DNA of 64,000 nucleotides from positions 91,402,731 to 91,466,730 of the forward strand of contig NC_133770.1 in assembly GCF_003597395.2 (NCBI RefSeq). The letters run 5' to 3'. The notes under the pieces are model-generated. The model saw nothing but the letters and a program-made list of their open reading frames with translations, was not told the origin of the DNA and made no database searches. The DNA is from Chelonoidis abingdonii. Taxonomy: Eukaryota; Chordata; Testudines; Testudinidae. The translations under genes were made by a program, and so were the position numbers. Of the stretch, positions 45,075-56,839 are shown in pieces (position 1 is the first letter of the stretch; the number at the start of each line of letters is the position of its first letter).

Positions 45075-45969
45075 CAGGGGTCGGCAACCTTTCAGAAGTG
45101 GTGTGCCGAGTCTTCATGTATACACTCTAATTTAAGGCTTCGCTTTCCAATAATACATTTTAACGTTTTTTTAGAAGGTCTCTCTGTAAGTGTATAACTA
45201 CTGTTATATGTAAAGTAAACAAGGTTTTCAAAATCTTTCAGAAGCTTTATTTAAAATTAAATTAAAATGCAGATCTTATTAGTTTAGTGTGGTCCTTGCC
45301 CTTGCTTTTCCTTGCTGAGTTTTCCAGTGTCTAGTGGCATGTATTTGGATACTTTAAGCTGCACACAGGCTTCTGAGTGATCAGTTGTTAACCGGCTGGA
45401 ACCCCAGATCGGCAGCTGGGGTGAGTGGAGCTGGCGGCTGGTAGTGCTGAGCAGGGCCAGAGGCCTGGACCCTGTTTGGCAGGGGCCTGCGCTGGAACTC
45501 CAGCCAGAAGCAAGGTGAGCAGGGCTGCGGCGGGGTTTTGGCGATGGGCTGAGCATCTCCATTTGCCCCCGCTCTGGGGTTTCATCCGCTGGGTCCTGCC
45601 AGCCGGGGTCTCAGCCCACTGCCAGCCTGGGGTTCCTTCACCCAGGCCAGCAGCGGGTGCTGAATGGGACTGGCGGCGGGACCCTGGGTGGCAAGGGGCC
45701 AGCAGCAGAAACCCCAGTGCAGTGGTGAGCTGAGTGGCTCAGCCCACCCCACTCTGGGGTTTTGACCGCTGGCTCCTGCCAGCCAGGGTCTCATCCTGCT
45801 GCCAGCCTAGGGTTCCTTCCCCCACGCAGCAGCGGGTGCTGAGTGGGACCCCATCTGGCAAGGGACCAGCAGCGGGAATCCCAGAACGGTGGCGATCTGA
45901 GTGGCTCAGCCTGCCCCGTGTGCCATCAAAAATCGGCTCGGCGTGCATACCGTAGGTTGCCGACCCCTG
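45075..45969. mobile_element. non-autonomous hAT element with internal tandem repeat
   Basis: The ends CAGGGGTCGGCAACCTTTC and TAGGTTGCCGACCCCTG are inverted repeats. The exact duplication TTATAAGA lies at 45067-45074 and 45970-45977. The left 200 bases are shared with 36291-36599. A GC-rich interior carries about two copies of a 180-bp unit (CTCTGGGGTTT near 45572 and 45752). Its open frames are artefacts. Confidence 0.92.
45541..45900. repeat. 180-bp tandem repeat, about two units, inside the hAT copy
   Basis: Matching landmarks lie 180 bases apart: CTCTGGGGTTT (45572 and 45752), CCTGCCAGCC, CTGCCAGCCT and GCAGCGGGTGCTGA. The units have diverged moderately. Confidence 0.8.
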
Positions 45970-46559
45970 TTATAAGATGTACACTGGAAACTATGTATTT
46001 TTGCATCTGTTCTTTCTTATACCCAGAGATTGGGTTCCCTAGCTGTTGCTGTGGACTGCTGCACCCTCCAGTGTATAAGACACCTCACTTGTGCATAGTT
46101 AACTAGCTCTTTAGGAATTTCTACAGGTAAATTGTAAGTATGTGAGATGATTTGTATGCTGTTACATGAGATGGAAGTCAAAGGACAGTAATAGTATTTG
46201 GTTGTTGAGTTTGCATTTTAAAACTTGTGTGTTCAGTACAACAAACTTATAACAGGCATTAGACCAGGGTTTCTGACTGTAGCCTTTGATTGCATTTGTT
46301 TAAGAAAATGTATATTTGATTTTGAATTGGAAATTCACCCTGTGGCTCTTAGCGCTGAGAGTCAGTCTAACCTGTACCAGCTGAAAATGGTTCCAAAACC
46401 ATGTGCTCCAGCTGGGAATAGCTGGAGCACAATATGCTTCTTCATCTACACCTTGTCTGTCCCTGTGCCTAAAACTGTGAGGGGAGGGGGAAGCACAGTA
46501 ACTGGCTATTCTGGCTCTGTGTTTGCTAGAGATGCCCTTGTACCTGGGGAGATGAGACA

Positions 46560-47830
46560 GGGAATTGCAGGTGTTTTCTGCTCCCTCATGCCGGCACAAT
46601 AGGGCATCTAGATTCAGTCTAGGACATGGAACTAAAACTGCTACAGTGGCACTCATGGATGATATCCTGTCAATGGATAGAGGGCAGACATCTGTTCTTC
46701 TCCTCTTGTACCGCTCTCTAGCATTCAGCGCTGTTGACTATGAGATACCACTGTCCTATCCAAGAGGGGTGGCAAGAGTCCAGGGTAATATGTTTAAATG
46801 GTTGGGTGTATCCCTAGAGGGACACACCCAACGAGTAATGATGGGAAACTCCACCTCCATCACTAGACCATTCACTTATGGAGTCTCAGAAGGATCAGTT
46901 GTCTCTCTAGTCCTTCTCAACATCTACATGCACCCACAAGTTGAACTGGTTGTACCAAGTGGACTCAAATGCCAGCACTCGGTAGGTGAGCCATGCAGCT
47001 CTACCTATCCTTTACCACATATGGCCATACCACTACCACCAAGATGGTCCAGTGTTTGGACAAGATAGCTCGTGAATGTAGAACAACTGGCTGAAGCTGA
47101 ATCCAAGCAAGACATCAGTGAGGCTGGTATTTTGAAGAGTTTACAGCTATAGTACAGTCTCCTTTGGTTGAAGGTACACACTCTCACAGTTGGTCAGCTA
47201 AGTCTTTAGTTTAGGAGTGGTTCTGGATTCTTTGCTGATGCAAAGGTCTTGTATAGCAGCATTCGTGGGTAACACTTTTGACCATCTCTGGTTAGCTAGG
47301 AAAATCTGTTCCATCCTGGTGGATAAAGACCTGACCTCAGTTATTCTTGCCTTCATCACCTCTTGGCTGGACTGGAACAATCGGATATACCTGGGCACAA
47401 AGACTACAATGCTTAGGAAACTCCCAACTAGTACAGAATGCTGCAGCGCTTCTCCTCAGCAATACAAGCTACCGTGAGCATAACAAACTTGTCCTCTGCT
47501 CTCTATGCTGTCTTCCCATAGAATATCAAGTCAAGTTCAAGGTCTCAGTCCTTATTTTCAAGGCTCTCCATGGCCTGGGTCCAGGATAGTTTTAAGACCA
47601 CCTAAAGCCCTGGGATGAAGAGCATGTCGACAACTTAATTCCCTGGAACAGAGGAACTCTTTAACAAAAGTAAAATTCATCTGTGTGAGAGAACTTTCTC
47701 GGGACCAGTCCTGGACTGTGGAGTGAACTTCCTAAGGACCATCACAAACCTCACTGCCTTTTGATTGAAATACAAAGCACACTTCTTTGACTTTGTCTTC
47801 TCTAACATAAATACATGTATATATGTAAAA
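46560..47830 (+). mobile_element. L2/L3-like LINE fragment, disrupted
   Basis: Broken frames read as a LINE reverse transcriptase of the CR1/L2/L3 group. Near the start are GHGTKTATVALMDDI and LEGHTQRVMMGNSTS, then YGVSEGSVVSLVLLNIYM (family pattern YGVPQGSVLSPLLFNIYM). Near the end is LCCLPIEYQVKFKVSVLIFKALHGLGPG. The YADD region is frameshifted. The C-terminal half is in other frames with stops. It is an old, inactive copy lacking its 5' part. Confidence 0.8.
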
Positions 47831-48259
47831 AAAAAAAAATCCTCTGTCAAAACAAAGACACCATAGGGATAAGAGAACAAACATGCAGCAGATATTAGTC
47901 ACGTTGCTTAATGCACAGCTGGAAGGCAGTCAGTTACTGTGATCGTGTGCATGGGATAAAAACCTACATAGTATGGTAGCACTGAATCTGCTGCTAAGTA
48001 TTGTGACCTTTCACTTTCTTGAAATCTGTTTGGCCCTCAGGCTGAAAAAGAGAGACACCACTCCTTTTAGACCATGTTTAGCGTGAATTGTTTGACTTCC
48101 TTGATTTTTGCCTCTTGAAAGATTTTTTTTCATACACCTTTATAGAAGTGTCTTCAAATCTTACTTTTTAATCCTGTTCATAATGTGATGTTGTTTTATA
48201 TTTGTTAAAATATAGCTACCTAATCAGTTGTGATATTTCTTGACTTTTTTAAAAAACAG

Positions 48260-48390
48260 GTAAAGCCCAGGATGTGGAAACTGAACTGATAGAAACCCAT
48301 CATGCAGAGACAACACAGTTGCATAGAAAAATTGCTGAAAAAGATGACGATCTAAAAAGAACTGTAAAAAAGTATGAAGAGATCCTTGAG
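48260..48390 (+). CDS. GOLGA4: GOLGA4 exon (split residue 2014 to 2057)
   Basis: 131 bases entering in phase 1 and ending on a full codon, acceptor AAAAACAG and donor GAG|GTATCT. It reads KAQDVETELIETHHAETTQL, then HRKIAEKDDDLKRTVKKYEE and ILE, close to human. The acceptor is preceded by a short T tract followed by A bases, a fairly weak polypyrimidine tract. It is coiled coil. Confidence 0.96.
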
Positions 48391-49762
48391 GTATCTTTCC
48401 TGAGAGTGATCTGATTCAGTACATTTCAATATAATTCTGTTTTTTAAACTTCCCAATGGGTCCTTTTAGGCAAACATTTTAATCTTTATAGGAGAGTTTT
48501 AAAAACACATTATTATATAAATTCTTTTTATGGGTTTAATATTTCAGATTAAATTTTTTTGTTTAGATCTAAATATTGCCCTGCAGTGTTTGCACTTAAA
48601 ATCTTTCTGCATTTTGCTAGTCCATGAGAATCTCAGGATAAACCTGGCTAGACACAAAAATAAGGCTAGTTTGCTTTTAGTGCCCAACTGAGATCTTGAT
48701 CCAGCAGCAAAGTCCATAAACTCCAGAGCCCAAGTAAGTTACTCAGGGCTCTGCTTAGTGTTGGGGTGGCTTCTGACAGCTTATCTACTCAGTAGCCTCC
48801 AAGACCTTATCCACTCAGCTCAACTCCAAACTTTATTGGCATACAATCAAGCTACTCTTGAGTTGAACAGGCTCAAGCATAGTGGGTGGGTACCAGACAT
48901 AATACACATCCAAGGTTACACAGAAATCCCCTTCATTTATATACACATTACACTCATATTCACTATACATTGCATTACATGTTTTGGGACTGGTTTGGTT
49001 ATTTTACAGGAACCAATCCCTATACAACATACTCTGTCCACTTGCTGTACATGTTCTTGGACTTAGTAAATGGTTCCCTGGGTGTCTGCCCCCCACCCCA
49101 TCTTTGCTAGCTCAGACCTTGTCTGTTAGCTTAGTGACCTATTTACTTATCTTGGCACAAACATTCTGTTTTCAGCCTTCTGATCTAGTCCCCTCCCTAA
49201 TCCTGTCTACCAAAAATGAGGCCTAACTATGTTTACTTACTCATGTCAAGCCAGGCCTACACTTTAGGTTTAAAGGTCTGCACACACATCTAAGTGTAAG
49301 AGCAGTTTCCAAAGTGAAATGCAGAAAGTAAATAAATAGCATGAAGTAGCATGAAGTTTTAAAAGGAGTCAAGTTTAATAATCAAAGGTGGTGTTGGTTG
49401 CATAGTAGCAATTAAAAAACATAAATGGTTTTGTCCTGTTCGTGTTCCTTCAGTGACCGATGTGAAGGACTGCATATCAGGCAAAGTTAAGAGGACTATG
49501 TTGTATTTTAAAAATAGAAAGGAATCTAAGGGCAGAGGACCATATTCTGATTTTATACCTCATGCATCCTGAAGAGTTCAGTGGACGGGCCAAGTGTGTA
49601 AGGCAGGGTAGAATTTGGCCCAGAATCGCTTTCCCTGATTTCATTTTCTAGTTTATAACAATAAAGTTAATCCCTTTGTTTCGTAATTCTAATTGTGTGT
49701 TTTGGGAGAATTCCCCTTTTTTTTTCATCCACTCTCTTGTATGGTTTAGATGCAACAAATCC

Positions 49763-49817
49763 TCAATTTTGGCAGGAGGTTAGACTAGATGACCCTTGCA
49801 GTCCCTTCTAACCCTGT
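49763..49817 (+). mobile_element. short CR1 3' tail fragment
   Basis: The words GGTTAGACTAGATGACCC and GTCCCTTCTAACCCTG are the conserved CR1 3' untranslated motif of sauropsids. Only about 55 bases are recognisable. Confidence 0.7.
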
Positions 49818-49989
49818 TTTTATATAACTTTTTGCGTCTAGGGCTTTACTTTCAATGTCTGCATAGAGCTTCCTCAATGTTTTTAAAATTCCTTTTGTTA
49901 AAATTTCTCTCAGGTTTCTGGCATGCATTGTTCCTATCATGTTTTGGTATTCACACTATTTTGATTCCTGTGCAGTTGAAATAAATGAA

Positions 49990-50115
49990 GAATATAAAGA
50001 GCTTTGTGTAGCTCGAAGGCTTGTCTCTTTCACCAACAGAAGTTGTTCCAGTAAAAGATATTAACGCACCCATCCTGTCTCTTTAATATCCTGGGACCAA
50101 CAGAGCTATAACACT
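49990..50115. repeat. right half of the 35413-type inverted-repeat element
   Basis: The words CACCAACAGAAGTTG, AAAGATATTAACGC and CTTTAATATCCTGGGACC match the right half of the element at 36608-36722. The left half is absent. Confidence 0.65.
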
Positions 50116-51436
50116 GCAAACATGAATTTTACATATCCATCTCTTCTTTTTCATGAATTTTATAGTAATGATGAGTACCAATAGTGTATACAACAGAGCA
50201 GATGTTAGAGAAAACTACAAAAAACTGTTTGTCTCTATGTGTTCCAGATCTTAACATCCTCACTTCCAGGCAGCATGGTTTTGCTGTATTTAGCGCTTGA
50301 AAGTTAGCTTCCATTACTTTGTTAGCAAACACTTTATTCATTGGTTCTATCTTGCTTCTTAGATCACTTTTTAAAAAGTAATCATAGATCAGCAAAATAT
50401 TAGGTGGGGAATGTGTTGACTCTAAGATCTCTTCTTGGAATAGGAAATATGGCTATCTAATTAACTTTATAATAGGGAGGAAATGACTGTCCATTATTGC
50501 CCATCCATATACTCATTTATTAAATCATGATTTGAACAACAAATTTCATATCAACTTTCTTTCAGTATAAAAATGTGCAGTGTTCTTTAACAGCTATACA
50601 TGTTATGGTATAAAGACTAAATAAGTTACATTGTTTACTCCTTATAAACTATTGTAGAACTATTATGTGTGCTTCTTCCTATATAAATCTGTGATTACCT
50701 TTTTAAAACTAGTTAGAGAAATTCAGTAATCTCAATAAAGATTGTAATTTGACATCTGGACATCATAGGAGACAAAGAAATAGATCAGTCTACTAAACTT
50801 TTTATGATTTTATTTACTTTTTATTCTGGCATTTTTCATCAGGTATCTCCTTATCTTTAATGAGAAATACTGCATGATAAAGGATTTATGAAAGTCCCCC
50901 AAATGTGAGGATTTACAAGTCAGTGGTGGTCTATAATTTGTGTTCTGTGATCTTCAAAACACAAACTAAAATATCTCATTAGAGGAAAAATTGAATGTTG
51001 CACTAGTTAGGTTAATCTAGATTTATGTGAGAGTTAAAAATGAAGGATCTTGTTTAACGTGTGTAATCTTTCATCTGTCATCATGCCTCCCATGTGCATA
51101 TAGTGCAGGCTTTATGGTTAAGATTTGGGAAATTACAATTTTATTGATGTCTTCATCTATCGTCATTATGAAATCAGAATAGAATCTGGTTTATATATTG
51201 CCAAAGTACAGCTGGTGCTTTACAGAACAGTAAGACTACAGTGTAGGCTGTGTGGCATGCACTAGAACCAAAGTCCCACTCTTGGTGACACTGACTGGGC
51301 CCAAAGGTTTGGAACACCAAGACATTTGAAAGCCAGTGCAGCTGTCGGAGATGCCAGAGAGCAGATCTAAATTGCAGTGCCAACTTCCTGCTGCTTTCTC
51401 TGCAGCAGATTTGGTCAGGATTTTCCTCCTGTCTTC

Positions 51437-51703
51437 TTTGGGCTTGTCTACATGTGGAAACTGACTGGCTATTCTATAATGATTATTTTACCTATTCTGG
51501 TTTAACTCCCCTGTGTGGATGCTCTCTATTGTGGAATAAAAGTGACTTTATTCTGTAATAATTGCTCCATTAATTTTTCTGCAATAAAGTCTTTTTTATT
51601 CTGGAATAGTGTCCACATGAGGGAGTTATACTGACATAGGTATAGCTGAATACATTATTCCACTTAGCTGTGCTGGTCAGTTTCCCTCTGTAGGCAAATC
51701 CTC
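51437..51703. repeat. small inverted-repeat DNA element
   Basis: GGGCTTGTCTACATGTGGAA at the left and its imperfect inverse TTTCCCTCTGTAGGCAAATCC at the right bound an AT-rich interior. GACTGGC and GCTGGTCAGTTTCC also pair. Boundaries are approximate. Confidence 0.55.
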
Positions 51704-52889
51704 AGTCTATCCCCAAAGAAGCTCTTGGCTTCTGCTTTAGCATCTCTTCAATGCTACTTTATTAGGTACTTCTGGGGATGGATAAAATGTCATAATTTTC
51801 AGGTATACTATTCAAACCAATTTTTAATATTTTATTAACATGGGTTGTAATGTTTTCTGTAAATTTGGTTTCAAGACCATTAGTATTGCTTTGTGTACTG
51901 TTTATATGAAAACAAATTCAGTATGAAACAAAGACTAAATCACTTAATGTATCTGGATCTATGGCAAATCCAGTGAATTTAGATTAATCACGAAAAGCAC
52001 AGCTCAGAGTTGTGGGGGAGGGGCAGCACTGATTTTGTTCTACTCTGCTGTGCTATTAGCAGTACTCAGGAAAAAATATTGTAAGGGTATGCATAAGCAG
52101 TAGCTATTCAGTGAGGTATGGGTTTTATAACTTTCAGCAGCAGAAGGCTAGTTTATATTGTTTTGGGGAAATGGAGGGTGGTTGTTTTTTGTTTGTCTGG
52201 TGCACAGAGCCAAGGAGGTTATAGTTATATGAGAGTAGATAAAATTGGAGATGTAAACTTGATCGTTGCCCTTTACTAAATAAAATAGACTTAAATATTT
52301 GCAGTATCTCTTTTCCCTCTCCAGAAATTTCTGATCACTGCTGCTAGTTGCAATTTTAGAATTAAGATAGATCCAGTGTGCTCTACTTTATCTCTTTTTG
52401 AAAGAGGCGATACTGTGAAAACATATAGCTATGCTAAAAAGCCACCATCACTCCATCCCAACCTCAGTTTCTTTCAGCCATACAATTTCTCTGATCCTAA
52501 TACCTTTTCTCCTTGCCTACGCTCTCAACTTTATGTTGCTAGGAGCAACTCTGCACTTTCCAGTGCCATACTACTAATTCTTTTAAATATGGATGCTCCT
52601 TTCATCAGTAAAAGCAGCAAAGAATTCTGTGGCACCTTATAGACTAACAGACGTTTTGGAGCGTGAGCTTTCGTGGGTGAATACCCACTTCGTCAGATGC
52701 AGGTAGTGGAAATTTCCAGGGGGAGGTATATATGTGCTAGCTAGCAAGCAAGCTAGAGATAACGAGGTTAGTTCATACTCAATCAGGGAGGATGGAGCCC
52801 TGTTCTAGCAGTTGAGGAAAACCAAGGAGGAGAAACTGGTTCTGTAATTGGCAAGCCATTCACAGTCTTGTTTAGTCCAGAGCTGATGG

Positions 52890-53150
52890 TCAAATTTGCA
52901 GATGAACTGAACTCAACGCAGTCTTTTGAAGCTGCCTGAAGTTTTTTTGCTGCAGGATGGCCACCTTAAGGTCTGCTAGTGTGAAGTGCTCTCCTACAGG
53001 TTTTTGTATATTGCCATTCCTGATATCTGATTTGTGTCCATTTATCCTTTTCCGTAGTGACTGTCCAGTTTGGCCGATGTACATAGCAGAGGGGCATGGC
53101 TGGCATATAATGGCGTATATTACATTGGTGGACGCAGGTTAATAACCAGT
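52890..53150 (-). pseudogene. Penelope GIY-YIG endonuclease, partial
   Basis: The frame reads NVIYAIICQPCPSAMYIGQT, then GQSLRKRINGHKSDIRNGN and PVGEHF. This has a CxxC knuckle, the YIG of the GIY-YIG motif, and the conserved Arg/His helix of the endonuclease that Penelope-like elements carry after the RT. It is open for this stretch but breaks up further upstream, beyond about 53160. The endonuclease nicks target DNA in active relatives. No complete partner RT is present here. Confidence 0.85.
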
Positions 53151-53887
53151 GATAGGCTGATCTGGTTAGTCCTGTATGGGTCGCGCGTTAGAAATTCGAC
53201 CGATTGGGCATCGAGTTGTTGCATTGGATTGGTTCCTGAGCAGAACTGATGTACGTGTGCAGTTCTGCGGTGAGAATCGCGTCAGGTTGGCAACGGTTCT
53301 GTTGGCAAGAGTGCTGCCAACCCAAGACCTGTAAAGTGTGATCATTGCCAGGATATGTAATCCCCGATGAGCTTGAGGGTTAGCTGGCGTAGCGCCATGT
53401 AGTCCTTTGTTTCTTCGTTTTGTCTGGCATAGAGGCTCTGGTACACGTCCGCTCTTGAGCGTCCTAATTCTCCTGCGGGTAGTAGCGTGAAATGGCTGGT
53501 AGATGAGGTTGCCGCTGTCTGAGGTTAGAGGCAGATGCGCTTGTACCTCACGTGCTTGTAACAAGATCGCGTCCCACAAACCTCGTGCAAATAATGATCG
53601 TCACAGTAAACACCACCTATATCAAACTCCGACCACTAATGCCAACCTCAGCCTCCACTCACCCCGGACACATCACACACCAACCATCACAGTTGGACTA
53701 TCAACCGCCCCATCCGATAGCAATGGAAAATCCCCACATACACTCAACTGAGTCTGGGCAGGCCAATGCCTGCCCAAGACAACCTGGCCCAGTCGACGGG
53801 CGTAGTAAAACAAAACGAGATTAGCATACAACGTAAAAAAACAGAGAACCATATCTTCGAAACCAACTAACTGGCACAAACAAACAT

Positions 53888-54494
53888 NNNNNNNNNNNNN
53901 NNNNNNNNNNNNNNNNNNNNNNNNNNNNNNNNNNNNNNNNNNNNNNNNNNNNNNNNNNNNNNNNNNNNNNNNNNNNNNNNNNNNNNNNNNNNNNNNNNNN
54001 NNNNNNNNNNNNNNNNNNNNNNNNNNNNNNNNNNNNNNNNNNNNNNNNNNNNNNNNNNNNNNNNNNNNNNNNNNNNNNNNNNNNNNNNNNNNNNNNNNNN
54101 NNNNNNNNNNNNNNNNNNNNNNNNNNNNNNNNNNNNNNNNNNNNNNNNNNNNNNNNNNNNNNNNNNNNNNNNNNNNNNNNNNNNNNNNNNNNNNNNNNNN
54201 NNNNNNNNNNNNNNNNNNNNNNNNNNNNNNNNNNNNNNNNNNNNNNNNNNNNNNNNNNNNNNNNNNNNNNNNNNNNNNNNNNNNNNNNNNNNNNNNNNNN
54301 NNNNNNNNNNNNNNNNNNNNNNNNNNNNNNNNNNNNNNNNNNNNNNNNNNNNNNNNNNNNNNNNNNNNNNNNNNNNNNNNNNNNNNNNNNNNNNNNNNNN
54401 NNNNNNNNNNNNNNNNNNNNNNNNNNNNNNNNNNNNNNNNNNNNNNNNNNNNNNNNNNNNNNNNNNNNNNNNNNNNNNNNNNNNNNNNNNNNNN
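53888..54494. other. assembly gap (607 N)
   Basis: Unsequenced bases inside the Penelope element. The open frames drawn across it are meaningless. Confidence 1.
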
Positions 54495-54608
54495 ATTCAC
54501 CCACGAAAGCTCACGCTCCAAAACGTCTGTTAGTCTATAAGGTGCCACAGGATTCTCTGCTGCTTTTACAGATCCAGACTAACACAGCTACCCCTCTGAT
54601 CCTTTCAT

Positions 54609-55210
54609 GAGAGAAGACAAGTTGCTTTGGAGTGTGAGGAAAAAATGGAGGGCAGGGCTTAGGCAAAATTTATTTATTGGTCTGCAGAGACATAGCCACA
54701 AAGTACACATCATAGTTTATGATACACAATATAGCAATCGTGCCTAGAGTCTTCTCTTGTTAAATTGTTATAATTGAATCTTTGCTCTCATTTTTCTCCG
54801 ATATACAAACTGTTGCCAAATCCTGTCTGTCTTTGTTTTTGTTGGTAACATCTCTAAAAGACATTCTTTCCTTTCCATCTCTGCAGCTAATGCCTAGTCC
54901 ACTCCTTGGTCATCTCTTACTATAACGTGTCTCTCTCTCTCTCTCTCTCTCTCTGGTTTCCAGTTTGTCACCATGCCCCACTGCACTCTGTTCACAATGC
55001 TGCTACCAAAAAAAAAAAAAATGAAAATGCTTTTGTTCTGTGTGACAAGGTGGTTGAGGTAATATATTTTAATGGCCCAACTTCTGTTGGTGAGAGAGAC
55101 AAGCTTTCAAGCCACATAGAGCTCTTGTTCAGGCCTAGGAAAGGTACTCTGAGTGGTACTCTGAACGTCCACTCTAAGCGCACAATGGAACAGATAGATT
55201 AACATAAGTA
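54609..55210 (+). other. 12-kb intron, segment with microsatellite and small repeat
   Basis: Contains a TC dinucleotide run at 54930-54954, a poly-A run near 55008-55020, and at about 55035-55145 a partial copy of the 35413-type element (GACAAGGTGGTTGAGGTAAT and GTTGGTGAGAGAGACAAGC). No exon is seen. Confidence 0.75.
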
Positions 55211-56712
55211 CTGTAAAATCTGTTTTATCCGACACGTTGGGGGAATGGGTGGTGCTGGTACATGAAAAATGCTGGGTAACTAAGAGGGAGGGAGTTTGGG
55301 TGTGGAAAGAGATGTGGGGATGGGAGTTGGGGCAATGGAGGGGGCGCGGGAAACAGGCTCTGGGAGGGAATTTGGGTGCAGGAGGGGACTCAGGGCAGTG
55401 GGCTGGGGTGTGGGAGGGAGTGGCAGATCCGGGGGGGGTGCTCATCTTGGGTGGCTCACCACAACTGGCAACCTGTCCCGGCTGCTCCTAGATGTAGGTG
55501 CAGCTAAGCAGAGGCCAAACAACTCTGTGCACTGCTGTCCCCACAGCTCCCTTTGGCTGCCCTTAAAAATCTCCAATGATGGAGATTCTACAACCTCCCT
55601 AGGGAGTTTATCCCAGTGCTTAACCACCCTGATAGTTAGGAAGTTTTTCCTAATGTCCAACCTAAACCTCCCTTGCTGCAATTTAAGCCCATTGCTTCTT
55701 GTCCTATCCTCAGAGGTTAAGAAGAACAATTTTTCTCCCTCCTTGTAATACTTGAAAAATGTTATCATGGCCCCTCTGAGTCTTCTCTTTTCCAGACTAA
55801 ACAAACCCAGTTTTTTCAATCTTCCCTCATAGGTCATTTTTTCTAGACCTTTAATCATTATTGTTGCTCTTCTCTGGACTTTCTCCAATTTTTCCACATC
55901 TTTCCTGAAATGAAGAACCCAGAACTGAACACAATACTCCAGATGAGACCTAAACAGCGCAGAGTAGAGCGGAATAATTATTTCTCATGTCTGTCTTACA
56001 ACACTCCTACTAATACATACCAGAAAGATGTTTGCTTTTTTTGCATCAGCGTTACACCATTGACTTATATTTAGCTTGTGGTTCACTATGACCTCCAGAT
56101 CCCTTTCCGCAGTACTCCTTCCTAGGCAATCATTTCCCATTTTGTATGTGTGCAACTGATTGTTCTTTCCTAAATGGAGTACTTTGCATTTGTCCGTATT
56201 GAATTTCATCCTATTTACTTCAGTCCAGATTTACTTTCTCCAGTATGTCCAGATCATTTTGAATTTTATTCCTACCTTCCAAAGCACTTTCAACCTCTCC
56301 CCAGTTCGTATCATCCACAAACTTTATCAGTGTACTCTCTATACCATTATCTAAATCACTGATGAAGATATTGAACAGAGCTGGACTCAGAACTGATCCC
56401 TGTGGGACCCCACTCATTATACCCTTCCAGCATGACTGTGAACCACTGATAACTACTCTCTGGGAATGGCTTTCCAACCAGTTTTGCACCCACCTTATAG
56501 TAGCTCTATCTAGGTTGCATTTCCCTAGTTTGTTTATGAGACGGCCATGTGAGACAGTATCAAAAGCTTTCCTAAAGTCAAGCTATAACTAGCGGTTGGG
56601 GCAGGGGCAGTGTGCAGAGCTGGACTATAAACCGGAATTTCAGTACAGATCAAAAATACCTGTTTATAGAGGTTTCCAGTTGGTGAAGTGCCGGATAACA
56701 CAGCTTTTACTG
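55211..56712. mobile_element. Tigger-like DNA element carrying a CR1 insertion
   Basis: The left end CTGTAAAATCTGTTTTATCC and right end GGATAACACAGCTTTTACTG (outermost) are inverted repeats. They are flanked by TA (55209-55210 and 56713-56714), as in Tc1/mariner elements. The left interior is G-rich (55230-55440). About 1 kb of CR1 on the minus strand lies between the two parts. It has no transposase. Confidence 0.75.
55568..56582 (-). mobile_element. CR1 LINE reverse transcriptase fragment, inside the Tigger element
   Basis: Minus-strand frames give consecutive CR1 reverse transcriptase pieces: SGVPQGSVLSPALFNIFISD (motif B), IKFVDDTNWG (motif C, usually FADDT), then KCKVLHLGKNNQLHTYKMG. 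After that come [15 protein letters not shown] and [16 protein letters not shown]. Single frameshifts separate them. The 5' end stops in the palm domain. The 3' end stops at about the GGAGATTTTTAAG position, so the usual CR1 3' tail is missing. It is an inactive copy. Confidence 0.9.
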
Positions 56713-56839
56713 TAGTTAGCACATGTTCTGAGGGACCATTCAAGGTGGAGTGGCCCCTTAACACTCCTGTAGTCATACAGGAAAAAGGTGGGGGCGGGTT
56801 AGTGGGTTACAGATTGTAATACAGATTGTTCTGTGTGTC

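Larger units (their letters stand above)
44812..48259 (+). other. intron
   Basis: Contains the hAT copy at 45075-45969 and an L2/L3-like LINE at about 46560-47830. Between them a 24-base palindrome, GCTCCAGCTGGGAATAGCTGGAGC in parts, lies at about 46407-46430. The rest is unique-looking. The acceptor TTTTTTAAAAAACAG ends at 48259. Confidence 0.8.
48391..52605 (+). other. 12-kb intron, first part
   Basis: Mostly unique-looking AT-rich intron. Recognised pieces are a short CR1 3' fragment (about 49763-49817), half of the inverted-repeat element family of 35413 (about 49990-50115), and a small inverted-repeat element at 51437-51703. No exon is seen. Confidence 0.7.
52606..54599. mobile_element. 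Penelope-like retroelement flanked by inverted tails, with assembly gap
   Basis: The left end (TAAAAGCAGCAAAGAATTC...) is the Penelope 3' tail in minus orientation, followed by the GIY-YIG endonuclease on the minus strand (52890-53150). From about 53590 the words AACACCACCTATATC and CACCCCGGACACATCACAC correspond to RT coding sequence in plus orientation. After the gap, 54495-54599 is the tail in plus orientation, ending CTACCCCTCTGA. TCCTTTCAT at 52597-52605 and 54600-54608 is an exact 9-bp target-site duplication, so all of this is one insertion. The part next to the gap is indel-rich. Confidence 0.85.

Noticed and set aside
45284..45955. Several 65-102 codon frames
   Set aside because: They lie in the GC-rich tandem repeat inside a hAT element.
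53673..54548. 291-codon and 227-codon frames across the N gap
   Set aside because: Most of the residues are unknown and the flanks belong to the Penelope element.
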